From NCBI GenBank assembly GCA_947259875.1, contig CAMYNX010000088.1, positions 1-36,424 on the forward strand: a DNA stretch of 36,424 nucleotides, read 5' to 3'. The position numbers and the translations under genes were made by a program. The notes beneath the pieces were generated by a model. The model had not been told where the DNA came from, ran no database searches, and was given only the letters and a program-made list of their open reading frames with translations. Origin of the DNA: an uncultured Gammaproteobacteria bacterium (GTDB lineage Bacteria > Pseudomonadota > Gammaproteobacteria > Arenicellales > JAANXG01). Shown here piece by piece: positions 13,578 through 22,057 of this stretch. Positions within the stretch are counted from its first letter, which is position 1. Every line of letters begins with the position of its first letter.

Positions 13578-15290
13578 CTAGGCTCGCTTCAGCAACCGCG
13601 AAAGTATGCCCGGCAGATTGAACCGTGACACACCGACCGGCCAGTTGAGCTCCTTCTTGTGATCAAGCGTGTTTATAAGTGAACCGCGAAACTCATCCTG
13701 CAGCTCGTGCCACGCCAAAGAATCGCGTTGTCCGCTTTCCGTCAATTCCTTTATTCGCTGGAGTTGCGCGCGCGCCGTATGCATACGATCTTCAAGTAAG
13801 TCCGCCGTGTGTTTTTGGATCAGGCCATATTTTTGTTTGTGATTGTTCAATCGAAGCGCCGCTTCGTAGGTGCAATCGACAATCTCATCGCGGGTCATCC
13901 ATTTTGTTTCATAATTCAAGAAGTCTTTCCAGGTCACCGCGGATTCCATCAAATGTCTGTGATCTGCGAGGGTATGGGCGAATAACCGGTAGCCGTAGGC
14001 CGCGGGCCGTTCCCAAGCGGCGCTCCCGGGATCGAGAAACGGCGCCAGTGGAGCAATAAAGGGATGCAGGATTTTCCTCTTGCCGTAGGTCGCAAGCAGG
14101 TACTCGCAGTAATCCACCGTTTCCAGGACCGACTCATAGGTTTGTCTCGGCAGGCCGATCATGAAAAACACATCGATGCGTCCGCAGCCGGTTTCGATGA
14201 AGCTGGCAATCGCGTCCTCCAGTTGCCGATTGTCAAACGGACGACCGAAGGCGTGGCGGATGCTCTCGTCATGTGTTTCGGGTGACATCTCGACGTTGTA
14301 TCTGGGGATCGATGTGTGGATCCGGCGGATCACGTCCTCGGGGGGCGGAGCAAAGAACTCGATGACAAATTCGTTGCGAAGTTTTAACCGCTTGATCTCG
14401 TCCAGAAGACGAAACGCATAGTCCCGGCCATTCTGGAGGATATCGCCGATGAGCATCGCGGGCGCGTTGAAATACTTGACGCTCTGAGCAAGCTCCGCTG
14501 CTACTTTCTGTGGCGACTTGACCGCCAGCTGGGAACGATTAAATACTCTTTGGCCGGCCGATTTCGAACCGCCACAGGCCACACAGTCGTACTGACATCC
14601 CCGGTACGGAAAAATCGCCGTCATTGGGTACCGCGGCCACGAGCGAAACGGCACATAACCCCTGAAATCCAGAAATCGAAGTACTTTGTTGATCGGTAGC
14701 CCATAGTCGATGGTGATGTCGTCGATCTCGGTGGGCACGTGACTGATCTCATTTGAATGTACGCGGCCAGTGGCATCCTTAAACGTTAAATTCGGCACCT
14801 CGGTGTAATCACTGCCGGCAACGATGGCGCGCATTAACATCACTAGGGGAAGCTCCGCTGAATCTCCCTTGACCACGTAATCGACAAAGGGATAGCGGAT
14901 CAACTCGTCGGAAAAATACGTCGCGGAGTATCCGCCGTAGATCACCGGCCGGTCTGGATGGATGCTCTTGATCAGCTCACCCAATGCCAGGCTGCCCTGG
15001 ACATGCGGCAGCCAATGCAGATCTACCGCAAACGCCTTTGCCTTGAGCCGCGCGATCTCGCGCGCCGGGTCATAGCCTGGCGACATCAGCATCTTGTTCG
15101 CGACATTGATGATGCGGGTGGAAAATCCAGCTTTTTCGAGATGATGGCACAGGCTCACGAAACCGATGGGATACATCTCAAAGATCGGTGTCGAGGGTAT
15201 GACGTCGCTGATCGGGCCAAGCAGAACGGCACGCGTGCGAAAATCAAACAGGCTCGGCGGATGAAGAAAGACGATGTCGGTAGCGAACAT
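13578..15290 (-). CDS. B12-binding/radical SAM protein
   Basis: The 570-residue protein has an N-terminal cobalamin-binding-type Rossmann domain (about 1-170: FLHPPSLFDFR, GFVSLCHHLEKAGF, DRPVIYGGYSATYF, YVVKGDSAELPL). A radical SAM barrel follows, with the cluster motif CQYDCVACGGS (CxxxCxxC) near residue 240. The C-terminal 180 residues are helical and hold no known motif. The order and the GGS after the cluster resemble the Ta0216-type B12/radical SAM family; the substrate of that family is not known. It is a stand-alone gene and no methyl acceptor is evident nearby. The start at 15290 is preferred; a TTG 24 bases upstream is possible. Confidence 0.88.
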   Translation of the reverse strand: MFATDIVFLHPPSLFDFRTRAVLLGPISDVIPSTPIFEMYPIGFVSLCHHLEKAGFSTRIINVANKMLMSPGYDPAREIARLKAKAFAVDLHWLPHVQGSLALGELIKSIHPDRPVIYGGYSATYFSDELIRYPFVDYVVKGDSAELPLVMLMRAIVAGSDYTEVPNLTFKDATGRVHSNEISHVPTEIDDITIDYGLPINKVLRFLDFRGYVPFRSWPRYPMTAIFPYRGCQYDCVACGGSKSAGQRVFNRSQLAVKSPQKVAAELAQSVKYFNAPAMLIGDILQNGRDYAFRLLDEIKRLKLRNEFVIEFFAPPPEDVIRRIHTSIPRYNVEMSPETHDESIRHAFGRPFDNRQLEDAIASFIETGCGRIDVFFMIGLPRQTYESVLETVDYCEYLLATYGKRKILHPFIAPLAPFLDPGSAAWERPAAYGYRLFAHTLADHRHLMESAVTWKDFLNYETKWMTRDEIVDCTYEAALRLNNHKQKYGLIQKHTADLLEDRMHTARAQLQRIKELTESGQRDSLAWHELQDEFRGSLINTLDHKKELNWPVGVSRFNLPGILSRLLKRA

Positions 15291-15499
15291 TAATTTCCCA
15301 CTTGTCTCAATCAATCAAATGATGGAAATCTCGCGTGACTCGAGCATCGGCAACCGGTTTACGACGCCGATTCATGCCTGGCCGAATGTCGTCTGCGAAG
15401 GCTTCAATTCAACGGTTCGTTAGATTCAAGCACAATTATTGCCGGCAAAACTTGATCTAGCCCAAGACTTGGGCGAGGATTTGCGCAAATCAAGCATAC

Positions 15500-15513
15500 T
15501 TGATTCAAATCAA
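15500..15513 (+). promoter_or_regulatory. FNR/ANR-type binding site (TTGAT-N4-ATCAA)
   Basis: TTGATTCAAATCAA matches the FNR/ANR consensus in every defined position. It lies about 120 bases ahead of the formate dehydrogenase gamma-type gene. If it were a class II site centred at -41.5, transcription would start near 15548. It suggests low-oxygen activation of that gene; the opposite-strand radical SAM gene is also within reach. Confidence 0.7.
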
Positions 15514-15574
15514 CAACAATTCTTAAATTTTGAAAGGCGATTCGTTTTGTTGAACCACTTTATGGGAAGCAGCC

Positions 15575-15625
15575 ATGGCAAGCACAGCGGTAGCCGAGAT
15601 GCTGACCTGCGACGAACTGGGTTGA
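15575..15625 (+). CDS. Possible 16-codon leader ORF ahead of cytochrome b gene
   Basis: An ATG preceded by GGGAAG at good spacing opens a 16-residue frame (MASTAVAEMLTCDELG). It ends in TGA directly against the GTG at 15626 of the next frame. It may be a leader or chance. Support is limited to the ribosome binding site and the exact junction. Confidence 0.25.
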   Translation: MASTAVAEMLTCDELG

Positions 15626-15631
15626 GTGGAT

Positions 15632-16429
15632 ATGGAACACATCAGTGATGACACGATCGCTAGTTACGGTGTTGGAGCGCTGGGGTTGGGGATACTTGTG
15701 CTTGTTGTCATCTATGCCCTACAGGGGCGAGTGCGAATTGAACCCGGCCGGGCGAATAAGACAGTTCCGCGTTGGACACCCTTCGAGAGGGTTCTTCACT
15801 GGTATGTGGCGATACTTTTCATTGTGCTGGCTGTGACCGGGCTGGGTCTTTTATTCGGAAGAATGACCTTGCTCCCGGGCGCCGGGCAGGAGGCGTTCAC
15901 AGCGTGGGCTAATCTGGCCGTATCGATCCATAACCTGTTGGGTCCCGCGTTTGCGGCTGGTGTCCTGGTGATGATCGTGCTGTGGATGCGGAACAATATC
16001 CCAGCCCGATATGATTGGGAGTTCTTCAAACAAGGCGGTGGATTCGTCACCGGCAGGTATCCACCTGCGGGAAAAGTCAATGCCGGTAATAAGTTGTTCG
16101 TGTACTGGTTGGGTCTCGTCATCGCGGGGACCATCGTTTGTGTTAGCGGGCTGATTCTGGAATTCCCGGACTACGGTCAATCAGCGCAGACGATGCAATT
16201 GTCCAGTACGCTGCACCTGATTGGCGCGCTGGCGTGGACCCTTATTATTTTGGGGCACGCCTATCTGGGGAGCCTCGGTGTTGAGGGTGCATTTGAAGCG
16301 ATGACTTGCGGACGCGTGGACGTGAACTTTGCCAAGCAACATCACGACATGTGGGCTGAAGAACTGATGCAAATGGGGGTCACGCCTCAATCATCCCAAA
16401 CGCTCGAGGAATCCATCGACGACCCGTGA
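15632..16429 (+). CDS. Formate dehydrogenase gamma subunit-like cytochrome b556 (orphan)
   Basis: The 265-residue protein has a short N-terminal helix and then four core membrane helices of the FdnI/FdoI cytochrome b family. Candidate heme-ligand His lie in ERVLHWYV, SIHNLLG, STLHLIGAL and LGHAYLG. The C-terminal part EAMTCGRVDVNFAKQHHDMWAEE is typical of the gamma subunit. It would pass electrons from a membrane-bound dehydrogenase to quinone. No alpha (molybdopterin) or beta (Fe-S) subunit gene lies within several kilobases. The ATG at 15632 or the GTG at 15626 could be the start; neither has a strong ribosome binding site. An upstream FNR box suggests anaerobic or microaerobic induction. 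Confidence 0.9.
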   Translation: MEHISDDTIASYGVGALGLGILVLVVIYALQGRVRIEPGRANKTVPRWTPFERVLHWYVAILFIVLAVTGLGLLFGRMTLLPGAGQEAFTAWANLAVSIHNLLGPAFAAGVLVMIVLWMRNNIPARYDWEFFKQGGGFVTGRYPPAGKVNAGNKLFVYWLGLVIAGTIVCVSGLILEFPDYGQSAQTMQLSSTLHLIGALAWTLIILGHAYLGSLGVEGAFEAMTCGRVDVNFAKQHHDMWAEELMQMGVTPQSSQTLEESIDDP

Positions 16430-16918
16430 AGGCGGGGCCGGCGTCAAAAGCGCCTGATGAGGAATGCCGGCTAGGAATTCATTATCTTACTTGAATGTTA
16501 TTCAGCCGCCGGTCGGGTTTTCGGCGTCTATCTTTCCGGACCAAATGCCCGTTTGAATCGCGGAAGGGGGTCTGCGGCATCTGCATCCACGTGCGCCGAT
16601 CCTGTTTTCTTCGATTGTTATCGCGTTCCATGCTGGCGATCTCTCCCATATGCTGATTTCCCGAATATTTACGAATTTATAACCGAGATCCGGCGGTTGA
16701 GCAAGGTGCAGGCGGAACACCACACACCGTTTAACCTGATGCCCAAGGCCGTTCATCAAATCGTTTAGGGTGGTACGTCTTCCGCCCCAATCGTTCCAGG
16801 TGCCTGCCGGTCTGAGTTGCGCGTGAACTAGTATTCTCCATAGTTTATGAATTGATGAGTCTTAGTGCAGAATGTGAGGTCTGGGACTTCAATACGTCGC
16901 TAATCGAGATTGTGTCCA
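16430..16918. other. Intergenic stretch without a confident gene
   Basis: The only frame of note is plus 16553-16768. Its second half (DFPNIYEFITEIRRL) vaguely recalls the C-terminal helix of glutathione S-transferases and could be a gene relic. It has no ribosome binding site and no recognisable N-terminus, so it is not called as a gene. No repeat or hairpin with a T-run was seen. Confidence 0.4.
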
Positions 16919-17440
16919 GTGAATAGAAAAGCTACCGCGGTTGTCTCGAGTTTGTTGTTGTGGGCACCGCTGTTTGTGATCGGTCCGGTGGCCCAGGCCA
17001 ACACGGAGCCGCCGATCATCAGAGCCGCCGGTTGCCTGATTCCGACGCCCAAGGGGATCGTGATGGGGATAAATCGGGTTTTGGGTAAGATCCAGCTTCC
17101 GATGGGCAGGCATATGGCCGGTGAGGATCCGCGACAAACCGCCGCCCGGGAAACGTTGGAGGAAACCGGTATTGATGTGGATGTTGATGCGCTGATTCTG
17201 ACGCTCGAGAATAACCAGGTTTATCTCTTTTTGTGTACACCCAAAACGCCCATCACCGATTATTCAATTTTGCAGTCCAGGGACAAGTGGGAAGTATCGA
17301 AAGTCGTGGTACTTGACCCTCATACTATGCGTAATTTCGATGGCACGATCATTACTAATGCTTGGCGTTTTCCCGAGACTCGGGTTTTCTTGAAAGCGCT
17401 GTTTCCAAGTGGAGAAAAGGCGAATGGCATGGGGGGGTAA
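16919..17440 (+). CDS. Exported Nudix-family hydrolase
   Basis: The 173-residue protein has a clear Sec signal peptide (about 1-27, SSLLLWAPLFVIGPVAQA). A Nudix domain follows whose box (63-85: G-x5-E-x7-RETLEETGI) matches GX5EX7REUXEEXGU at every fixed position, so the metal-binding glutamates are intact. Nudix enzymes cleave nucleoside-diphosphate-linked compounds and are normally cytoplasmic, so an exported one is unusual. The start is uncertain: GTG at 16919 gives the signal peptide directly, and a TTG at 16910 is also in frame. The gene converges on the small minus-strand gene at 17549. Confidence 0.82.
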   Translation: MNRKATAVVSSLLLWAPLFVIGPVAQANTEPPIIRAAGCLIPTPKGIVMGINRVLGKIQLPMGRHMAGEDPRQTAARETLEETGIDVDVDALILTLENNQVYLFLCTPKTPITDYSILQSRDKWEVSKVVVLDPHTMRNFDGTIITNAWRFPETRVFLKALFPSGEKANGMGG

Positions 17441-17548
17441 GTGATAGAAACCAGAATGCCACAGTAGACTCCGTCACGTGGGATGAAATGTTTAGTCGGT
17501 TCCCAGGTCACGAACTAGTTGCGCGCCGTCAACCTTACCGCGATGACC

Positions 17549-17872
17549 TTATGTGTCCTCTTTTACCTCAATACTGTCTACGGGCGGCAACAGCAGATTC
17601 GTGGTATGCGCGATGTCGTAACCATAGAAGCGTTGTAGATAGCCGTAAATGTCCTCATTATTGTGACGTGACTGGAGGTCATTCGACACTAGGTCGATAG
17701 TTGCTCTTGCGAGCATGGTGGCATCTTTTTCGGGGAGATTGACCGTGAACAAGCGGCCGTCGCGCTGGAATCCGGCATCCAGCATCGCATTGCTCACTAA
17801 TTCCCAGATCTCGGCACATCGTTCCTGCGTGTGATGGTCGTAGGAGAGATTGATTGCAATCACGTACGGCAT
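17549..17872 (-). CDS. Small conserved protein, possible VapD/Cas2-like fold
   Basis: A 107-residue soluble protein opening MPYVIAINLSYDHHTQERCAE, then LVSNAMLDAGFQRDGRLFTV and a closing helix-rich part (NNEDIYGYLQRFYGYDIAHT). An N-terminal beta strand, a helix and an AGFxxxGRLF strand resemble the ferredoxin-like fold of VapD and Cas2, and the length fits. This is a shape comparison only. AAGGA eight bases before the ATG at 17872 supports the start over 17899. There is no antitoxin partner and no CRISPR array nearby. Confidence 0.7.
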   Translation of the reverse strand: MPYVIAINLSYDHHTQERCAEIWELVSNAMLDAGFQRDGRLFTVNLPEKDATMLARATIDLVSNDLQSRHNNEDIYGYLQRFYGYDIAHTTNLLLPPVDSIEVKEDT

Positions 17873-18274
17873 ACGCAAGTCCTTGAAGGAATGGGACAAT
17901 GCAACCGGGCCACAATTAGATTCGCTCCTAAGCAGATGCCATGGGCTGTGTTTAACACAGATCCGTCATGGATTAAAGCGTACACGTTGATAATGGGCAT
18001 GATCGCGCCGAGGATATCGAATAAACCATTTCGTGGGCGTCATTGCAAGACCTGAATAGTTCCGGGTACCGAGACAGGTGAGATGAAGGCCGTTTTGATA
18101 TCGCGTCCAGGATGAGATCTGCTGACCCCGTGCCGTATTTTAAAAATGTGATGATGGGTGGAATGTCGACGCTAATGAGCTGGCAAAAAATCCAAAACTT
18201 AGTGTACGGATCCGGCTTATAATCATTAAATCTGTCTTTCAGTCGGGAGCAACCTGTAAAGGATACCCACTAGT
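17873..18274. other. Intergenic region upstream of broken gshA
   Basis: It contains the perfect short palindrome CTGTGTT-T-AACACAG at 17946-17960, a possible operator. It also has a good -10 hexamer TATAAT at 18218-18223 without a clear -35, a candidate promoter for gshA. No gene is supported here. Confidence 0.4.
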
Positions 18275-19796
18275 TTGAGTCACGTCTTGCAACAACGCAT
18301 GATCCGGCTTCTCGAGAACGATCACAAAGGATTATTAGTAGGAGGCAAGAAGGGAGTCGAGAAAGAAAGCCTGCGAGTAAGCCGGGATGGGAAGATCGCG
18401 CAAACGCCGCACCCAGCGGTGCTGGGCTCGGCGCTGACAAATCCCCATATCACCACGGATTATTCGGAGGCCTTGCTCGAACTCATAACACCCCCGTTTA
18501 CGGAAATTGACGAGACACTTAAGTTCCTCTCACAGGTTCATCAATTTATATACGGAAAGTTGGACGATGAAATGCTGTGGGCCACCAGCATGCCCTGCTT
18601 GTTAGAAGGAGAGAGTAGTATCCCGATCGCATCTTATGGCACTTCCAATGTCGGCAAGATGAAACATGTCTATCGGCGTGGTCTGGAGTATCGTTATGGT
18701 AGAACCATGCAAGCGATTGCGGGCGTACACTTTAACTACTCACTGCCAGAGCGCTTCTGGCCTGTCTTCCAAGACATGGAAAACAACTCAAAGGCGCTCA
18801 AGGATTTTGTCTCTGACTGTTACTTTGGTCTTATACGAAACTTTCAGAGGCAAGGTTGGCTCATTCCTTATTTATTTGGTGCTTCCCCCGCAGTATGTAG
18901 ATCATTTTTTAATGAACCACCGTCAGGATTTGACGAATTTGGTGCCGGCACGTATTACCAACCCTACGCGACTTCGCTGCGTATGAGTGATATCGGCTAT
19001 AAAAATAAGGCGCAAGCGGATCTTGGAATTTCCTATAACAACCTAGAGGACTACGTGCGAGGCCTGACCCAGGCAATAGAGACCCCCGATCCCGAGTATG
19101 CGCGGGTAGGAGTGGTGGTCAACGGGGAGTATCGGCAACTCAATGCGAATATCCTGCAGATTGAAAATGAATACTATAGCTTCGTGCGTCCGAAACAGGT
19201 CGCAGTATGTGGAAATCCGCGCGCTCGATGTCGACTTATTTCATCCTCTCGGAGTGAACGAGCCTCAACTGCGCTTTCTCGAGGCCTTTATCATTTACTG
19301 CTTGTTGCAGGAAAGCCCTCCAATGAGTCTGGACGAGCAACAGGAAGTTGAACGCAACCAGCAGATGGTGGCGTGCTGCGGGCGTGATCCATCGCTAAAG
19401 TTGTATCGTCTAGGGTCACGACAACCCCTCCGGCAGTGGGCGGCAGAAATATGCGAGATGATGCAGCCCATTGCGGAATTGCTGGATGACGATGAGCCGG
19501 GGCGTCTATATTCGAAGGCCCTCGTGGCGCAGAAAGCCGTGATTGAAGACGTTGAACGAACACCTTCTGCAATACTGCTCGATGAAATGCACCAAGATAG
19601 AGAATCGTTTTTTCACTTTGCCCTCGACATGTCCGAAAAGCACGAGAAATATTTCAAAGAAGCGAACATGCCGGCGGATCGGATGGCTTATTTTGAGAAC
19701 ATAGCCAAGGAATCGTTAAAACGTCAGCAAGAGATCGAAGCAGCCGACGAAATCTCTTTCGAGCAGTATCTAGCAACGTACTTCGCTCAATCGTGA
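18275..19796 (+). pseudogene. gshA: Glutamate-cysteine ligase, frame-broken
   Basis: Two overlapping frames together give nearly a whole proteobacterial type-1 GshA (first step of glutathione synthesis). The first frame (TTG at 18275) encodes GLLVGGKKGVEKESLRV, TTDYSEALLELITPP, AIAGVHFNYS and QLNANILQIENEYYSFVRPK. Similarity stops near 19196 and resumes in the next frame near 19203 with QYVEIRALDVDLFHPLGV, running to the stop at 19796. E. coli GshA has about 18 residues between RPK and YIEVR; here only about four remain. The lesion is therefore a deletion of roughly 40-50 bases that also shifts the frame, not a single-base slip. The total, 1522 bases, is not a multiple of three. Either a true pseudogene or an assembly error. 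Confidence 0.88.
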
Positions 19797-19853
19797 ATTA
19801 ACTTATAGAGTCAGTTTGTAAACGCCAACCCCCTGGTTATGCTTGACCTGGCA

Positions 19854-20417
19854 TCAAGACCCACGGTCCTGGCTTCGCAACAGCCACATCATATGCAGCG
19901 CCAATGCGTCCTGCAATTCTTCCTTGGTGCATAATGTTGGATTGTTAATCGGATGACATTCCATCGCGCGCTTGCGCTTTTCCGCGACCTTAATCAGCCG
20001 TTCACTCTTATTCACCACATACGCGACCGCTGACGCCACCTGCACATCGGACAGATCGGTCAAACCGCCCTTCGGAGGCATCCGTCCATGTCCGTTTATG
20101 GCGTGCCGGACGAGTATATCCAGGTCCTGTTCAACACGATCCGTCCACGCGGCAACGTCTCCAAGCTGCGGTGCGCCCTTGACTCCGTCCCCATGGCAGG
20201 AGAGACATTTACTATTGAACACTGACCTGCCGATTTTGAGATTGTAGGGTGCCTTTACTTCGCTGGCAGATCGTGGCACCGGACTCGATCCGGATTTGAA
20301 TTCGCCGATCTTTGTTTGGTTCGAGTTGACCGTGCTTTGCGCCGCGTCTTGATCGGTGCACCCGGCAACCATGAGCGCAGTCAGCACTAACATTCCTAGG
20401 GGGCGCGGCCTTGTCAT
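19854..20417 (-). CDS. Cytochrome c5-like lipoprotein
   Basis: The 187-residue protein has a lipobox (LMVAGC, Cys20), a flexible linker to about residue 60, and a class I cytochrome c domain: KCLSCHGDGVKGAPQLGD, distal Met in GRMPPKGGLTDLSD, closing AVAYVV. The GAPxLGD and MPPKGG segments are typical of cytochrome c5. A C-terminal extension of about 45 residues holds two more Cys (MECHPINNPTLCTKEE), perhaps a disulfide. AAGG precedes the ATG. It is an outer- or inner-membrane-anchored electron carrier. It converges on gshA and is divergent from the gene at 20606. Confidence 0.9.
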   Translation of the reverse strand: MTRPRPLGMLVLTALMVAGCTDQDAAQSTVNSNQTKIGEFKSGSSPVPRSASEVKAPYNLKIGRSVFNSKCLSCHGDGVKGAPQLGDVAAWTDRVEQDLDILVRHAINGHGRMPPKGGLTDLSDVQVASAVAYVVNKSERLIKVAEKRKRAMECHPINNPTLCTKEELQDALALHMMWLLRSQDRGS

Positions 20418-20605
20418 CGCCTTGGGGGACCTGTAATAGAATGACCTGTTCTGCCAACGTTGGTAAAAATCGATGGCACTCGCGTTATAGTCAAGTGTTG
20501 ACCATCACCGAGGAGAAGGCAACTAGTTTTTGATAGTAAAGCATTGCCCACGAAATTGTTGATTTTAGTCTAAGCTAATAACAGGTGGGTAACTGGGCGT
20601 ATCTG

Positions 20606-20938
20606 ATGAGATTGGTGCTATTTGTTTTGCTATTTAGTATTTATCTAACCTCGTCCGCCCAATTCAGCAAGCAGGTTGACGAAGATGGAAACGTCACTTA
20701 TGTTGAAGATCCGGATTTCGATGAGGCACAAAACGAATTGGATGGTTCGCAGACACAGGATGATCTGTCAGAAATCCAAGAGTACCTCAGACAGAGGGAC
20801 GCAGCCAGAAAACAACAACAAGCGAAACGCAGAACCAAAAGCTCCATTGGTCTGAACCGCCGGCGAGTCGATTTGAACCGGCGCCTGAATTATCGAAAAT
20901 GTCGCGATCTGAAACGCTGGGGCCTGAAATGCTACTAG
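20606..20938 (+). CDS. Small exported protein with DUF4124-like N-terminus
   Basis: A 110-residue protein with a signal peptide (MRLVLFVLLFSIYLTSSAQ) followed by FSKQVDEDGNVTYVEDPDF, close to the xxWVDExGxVTYSD pattern of DUF4124. The middle is acidic and Gln-rich (EIQEYLRQRDAARKQQQ), the end strongly basic with two Cys (YRKCRDLKRWGLKCY). DUF4124 proteins are small envelope proteins of unknown role in gammaproteobacteria. A GTG start at 20585 is possible and would add MGNWAYL. Confidence 0.72.
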   Translation: MRLVLFVLLFSIYLTSSAQFSKQVDEDGNVTYVEDPDFDEAQNELDGSQTQDDLSEIQEYLRQRDAARKQQQAKRRTKSSIGLNRRRVDLNRRLNYRKCRDLKRWGLKCY

Positions 20939-21053
20939 GCAAGGCACGACCTCAGCACTAGAGATTACTTATTAGGTTCGAAAATCCTTGTGTCCTACCG
21001 TGCAATCAAAGACGATTGCGTCCGTGGTATCACTTTGCCCTTACATTTAAGCG

Positions 21054-22019
21054 ATGGCCCATATCTGCATCATTCACGAGAACCACGAGTGGACAGCACC
21101 GCTGTGTGCCGCGCTGGACCACCTGGGACTGCCCTACAAGGAGTGGTTTGTTAATGGTGGCTACGTTGATCTTGCCACACCGCCATCGCAAGGAGTGTTC
21201 TATAATCGCATGAGTGCCTCGTCGCACTCTCGCGGTCACCGCTACGCGCCCGAGTACACCGCCGCGATCCTCGACTGGTTGGAGTCCCACCATCGACGGG
21301 TGATTAATTCGCGCCGTGCCCTGCGACTCGAGATCAGTAAGATCGCACAATACGCGGCGCTCAATGCGCAAGGGATTCGCACTCCACGCACCATCGCAGT
21401 CGCCGCGCGGGATGAGATCGTTGCAGCCGCCCGTGTTTTTGATGGCCCGTTCGTCACCAAGCACAATCGCGGCGGCAGGGGTATTGGGGTTCGGTTATTC
21501 CGTAACATTAAAGCATTACAGCATTATGTTGGCGGTTCTGATTTCGATCCTCCGGTCGATGGCATCACGCTGGTGCAGGAATATATAGACGCACCGGAAC
21601 CGTTTATTACACGCTGCGAGTTTATTGGTGGCGAATTTTTCTATGCAGTGCGTGTCGACACCACGCAAGGATTCGAACTATGCCCGGCGGACGATTGCCA
21701 GCTTGAGGATGCTTTATGTCCAACGACTACACAACAAAACTCCAAGTTTCAAGTCGTAAAAGGTTTCACGCATCCGATCCTCGCGCGATATGCGCGGTTC
21801 CTTAAGGTCAACCATGTTCACATCGCCGGCATCGAATATATCCTCGACCATAATGGTGAACTGTTCACGTATGATGTCAACGTCAATACCAACTACAATC
21901 GCAACGCTGAGGCTGAAGCAGGTGTTGCGGGAATGCGTGCAGTTGCTACTTATCTTGGCGAGGAACTCAGGCACGTTAATGAGGCAATGAAGCGGCAACA
22001 GGATGCGGTGGTTGGTTGA
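21054..22019 (+). CDS. ATP-grasp ligase, RimK-like
   Basis: The 321-residue protein has an N-terminal Rossmann-like pre-ATP-grasp domain (about 1-95). The ATP-grasp fold follows: ATP-binding loop FVTKHNRGGRGIGVRLF (about 138-154), VQEYIDAPEP, and the metal-binding end FTYDVNVNTNYNRNAEAE. It would couple ATP hydrolysis to ligation of a carboxylate with an amine or thiol. The RimK/lysW type is closest in layout, but the substrate cannot be read from the sequence. It follows the small exported protein by 115 bases with no strong ribosome binding site. Convergent with the c-di-GMP gene. Confidence 0.87.
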   Translation: MAHICIIHENHEWTAPLCAALDHLGLPYKEWFVNGGYVDLATPPSQGVFYNRMSASSHSRGHRYAPEYTAAILDWLESHHRRVINSRRALRLEISKIAQYAALNAQGIRTPRTIAVAARDEIVAAARVFDGPFVTKHNRGGRGIGVRLFRNIKALQHYVGGSDFDPPVDGITLVQEYIDAPEPFITRCEFIGGEFFYAVRVDTTQGFELCPADDCQLEDALCPTTTQQNSKFQVVKGFTHPILARYARFLKVNHVHIAGIEYILDHNGELFTYDVNVNTNYNRNAEAEAGVAGMRAVATYLGEELRHVNEAMKRQQDAVVG

Positions 22020-22057
22020 ATTCTGGGGGACTCGACGGCGCTGCTGATATACCGGAA

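Larger units (their letters stand above)
15291..15631. other. Divergent intergenic region with FNR box
   Basis: It separates the minus-strand radical SAM gene from the plus-strand cytochrome b gene. It is AT-rich from 15480 to 15550 and contains a perfect FNR/ANR box and a possible leader ORF, listed separately. Nothing else is evident. Confidence 0.6.

Noticed and set aside
16553-16768. Possible glutathione S-transferase relic
   Set aside because: The likeness is limited to about 15 residues of the DFPNIYEF type, too little to call a pseudogene.
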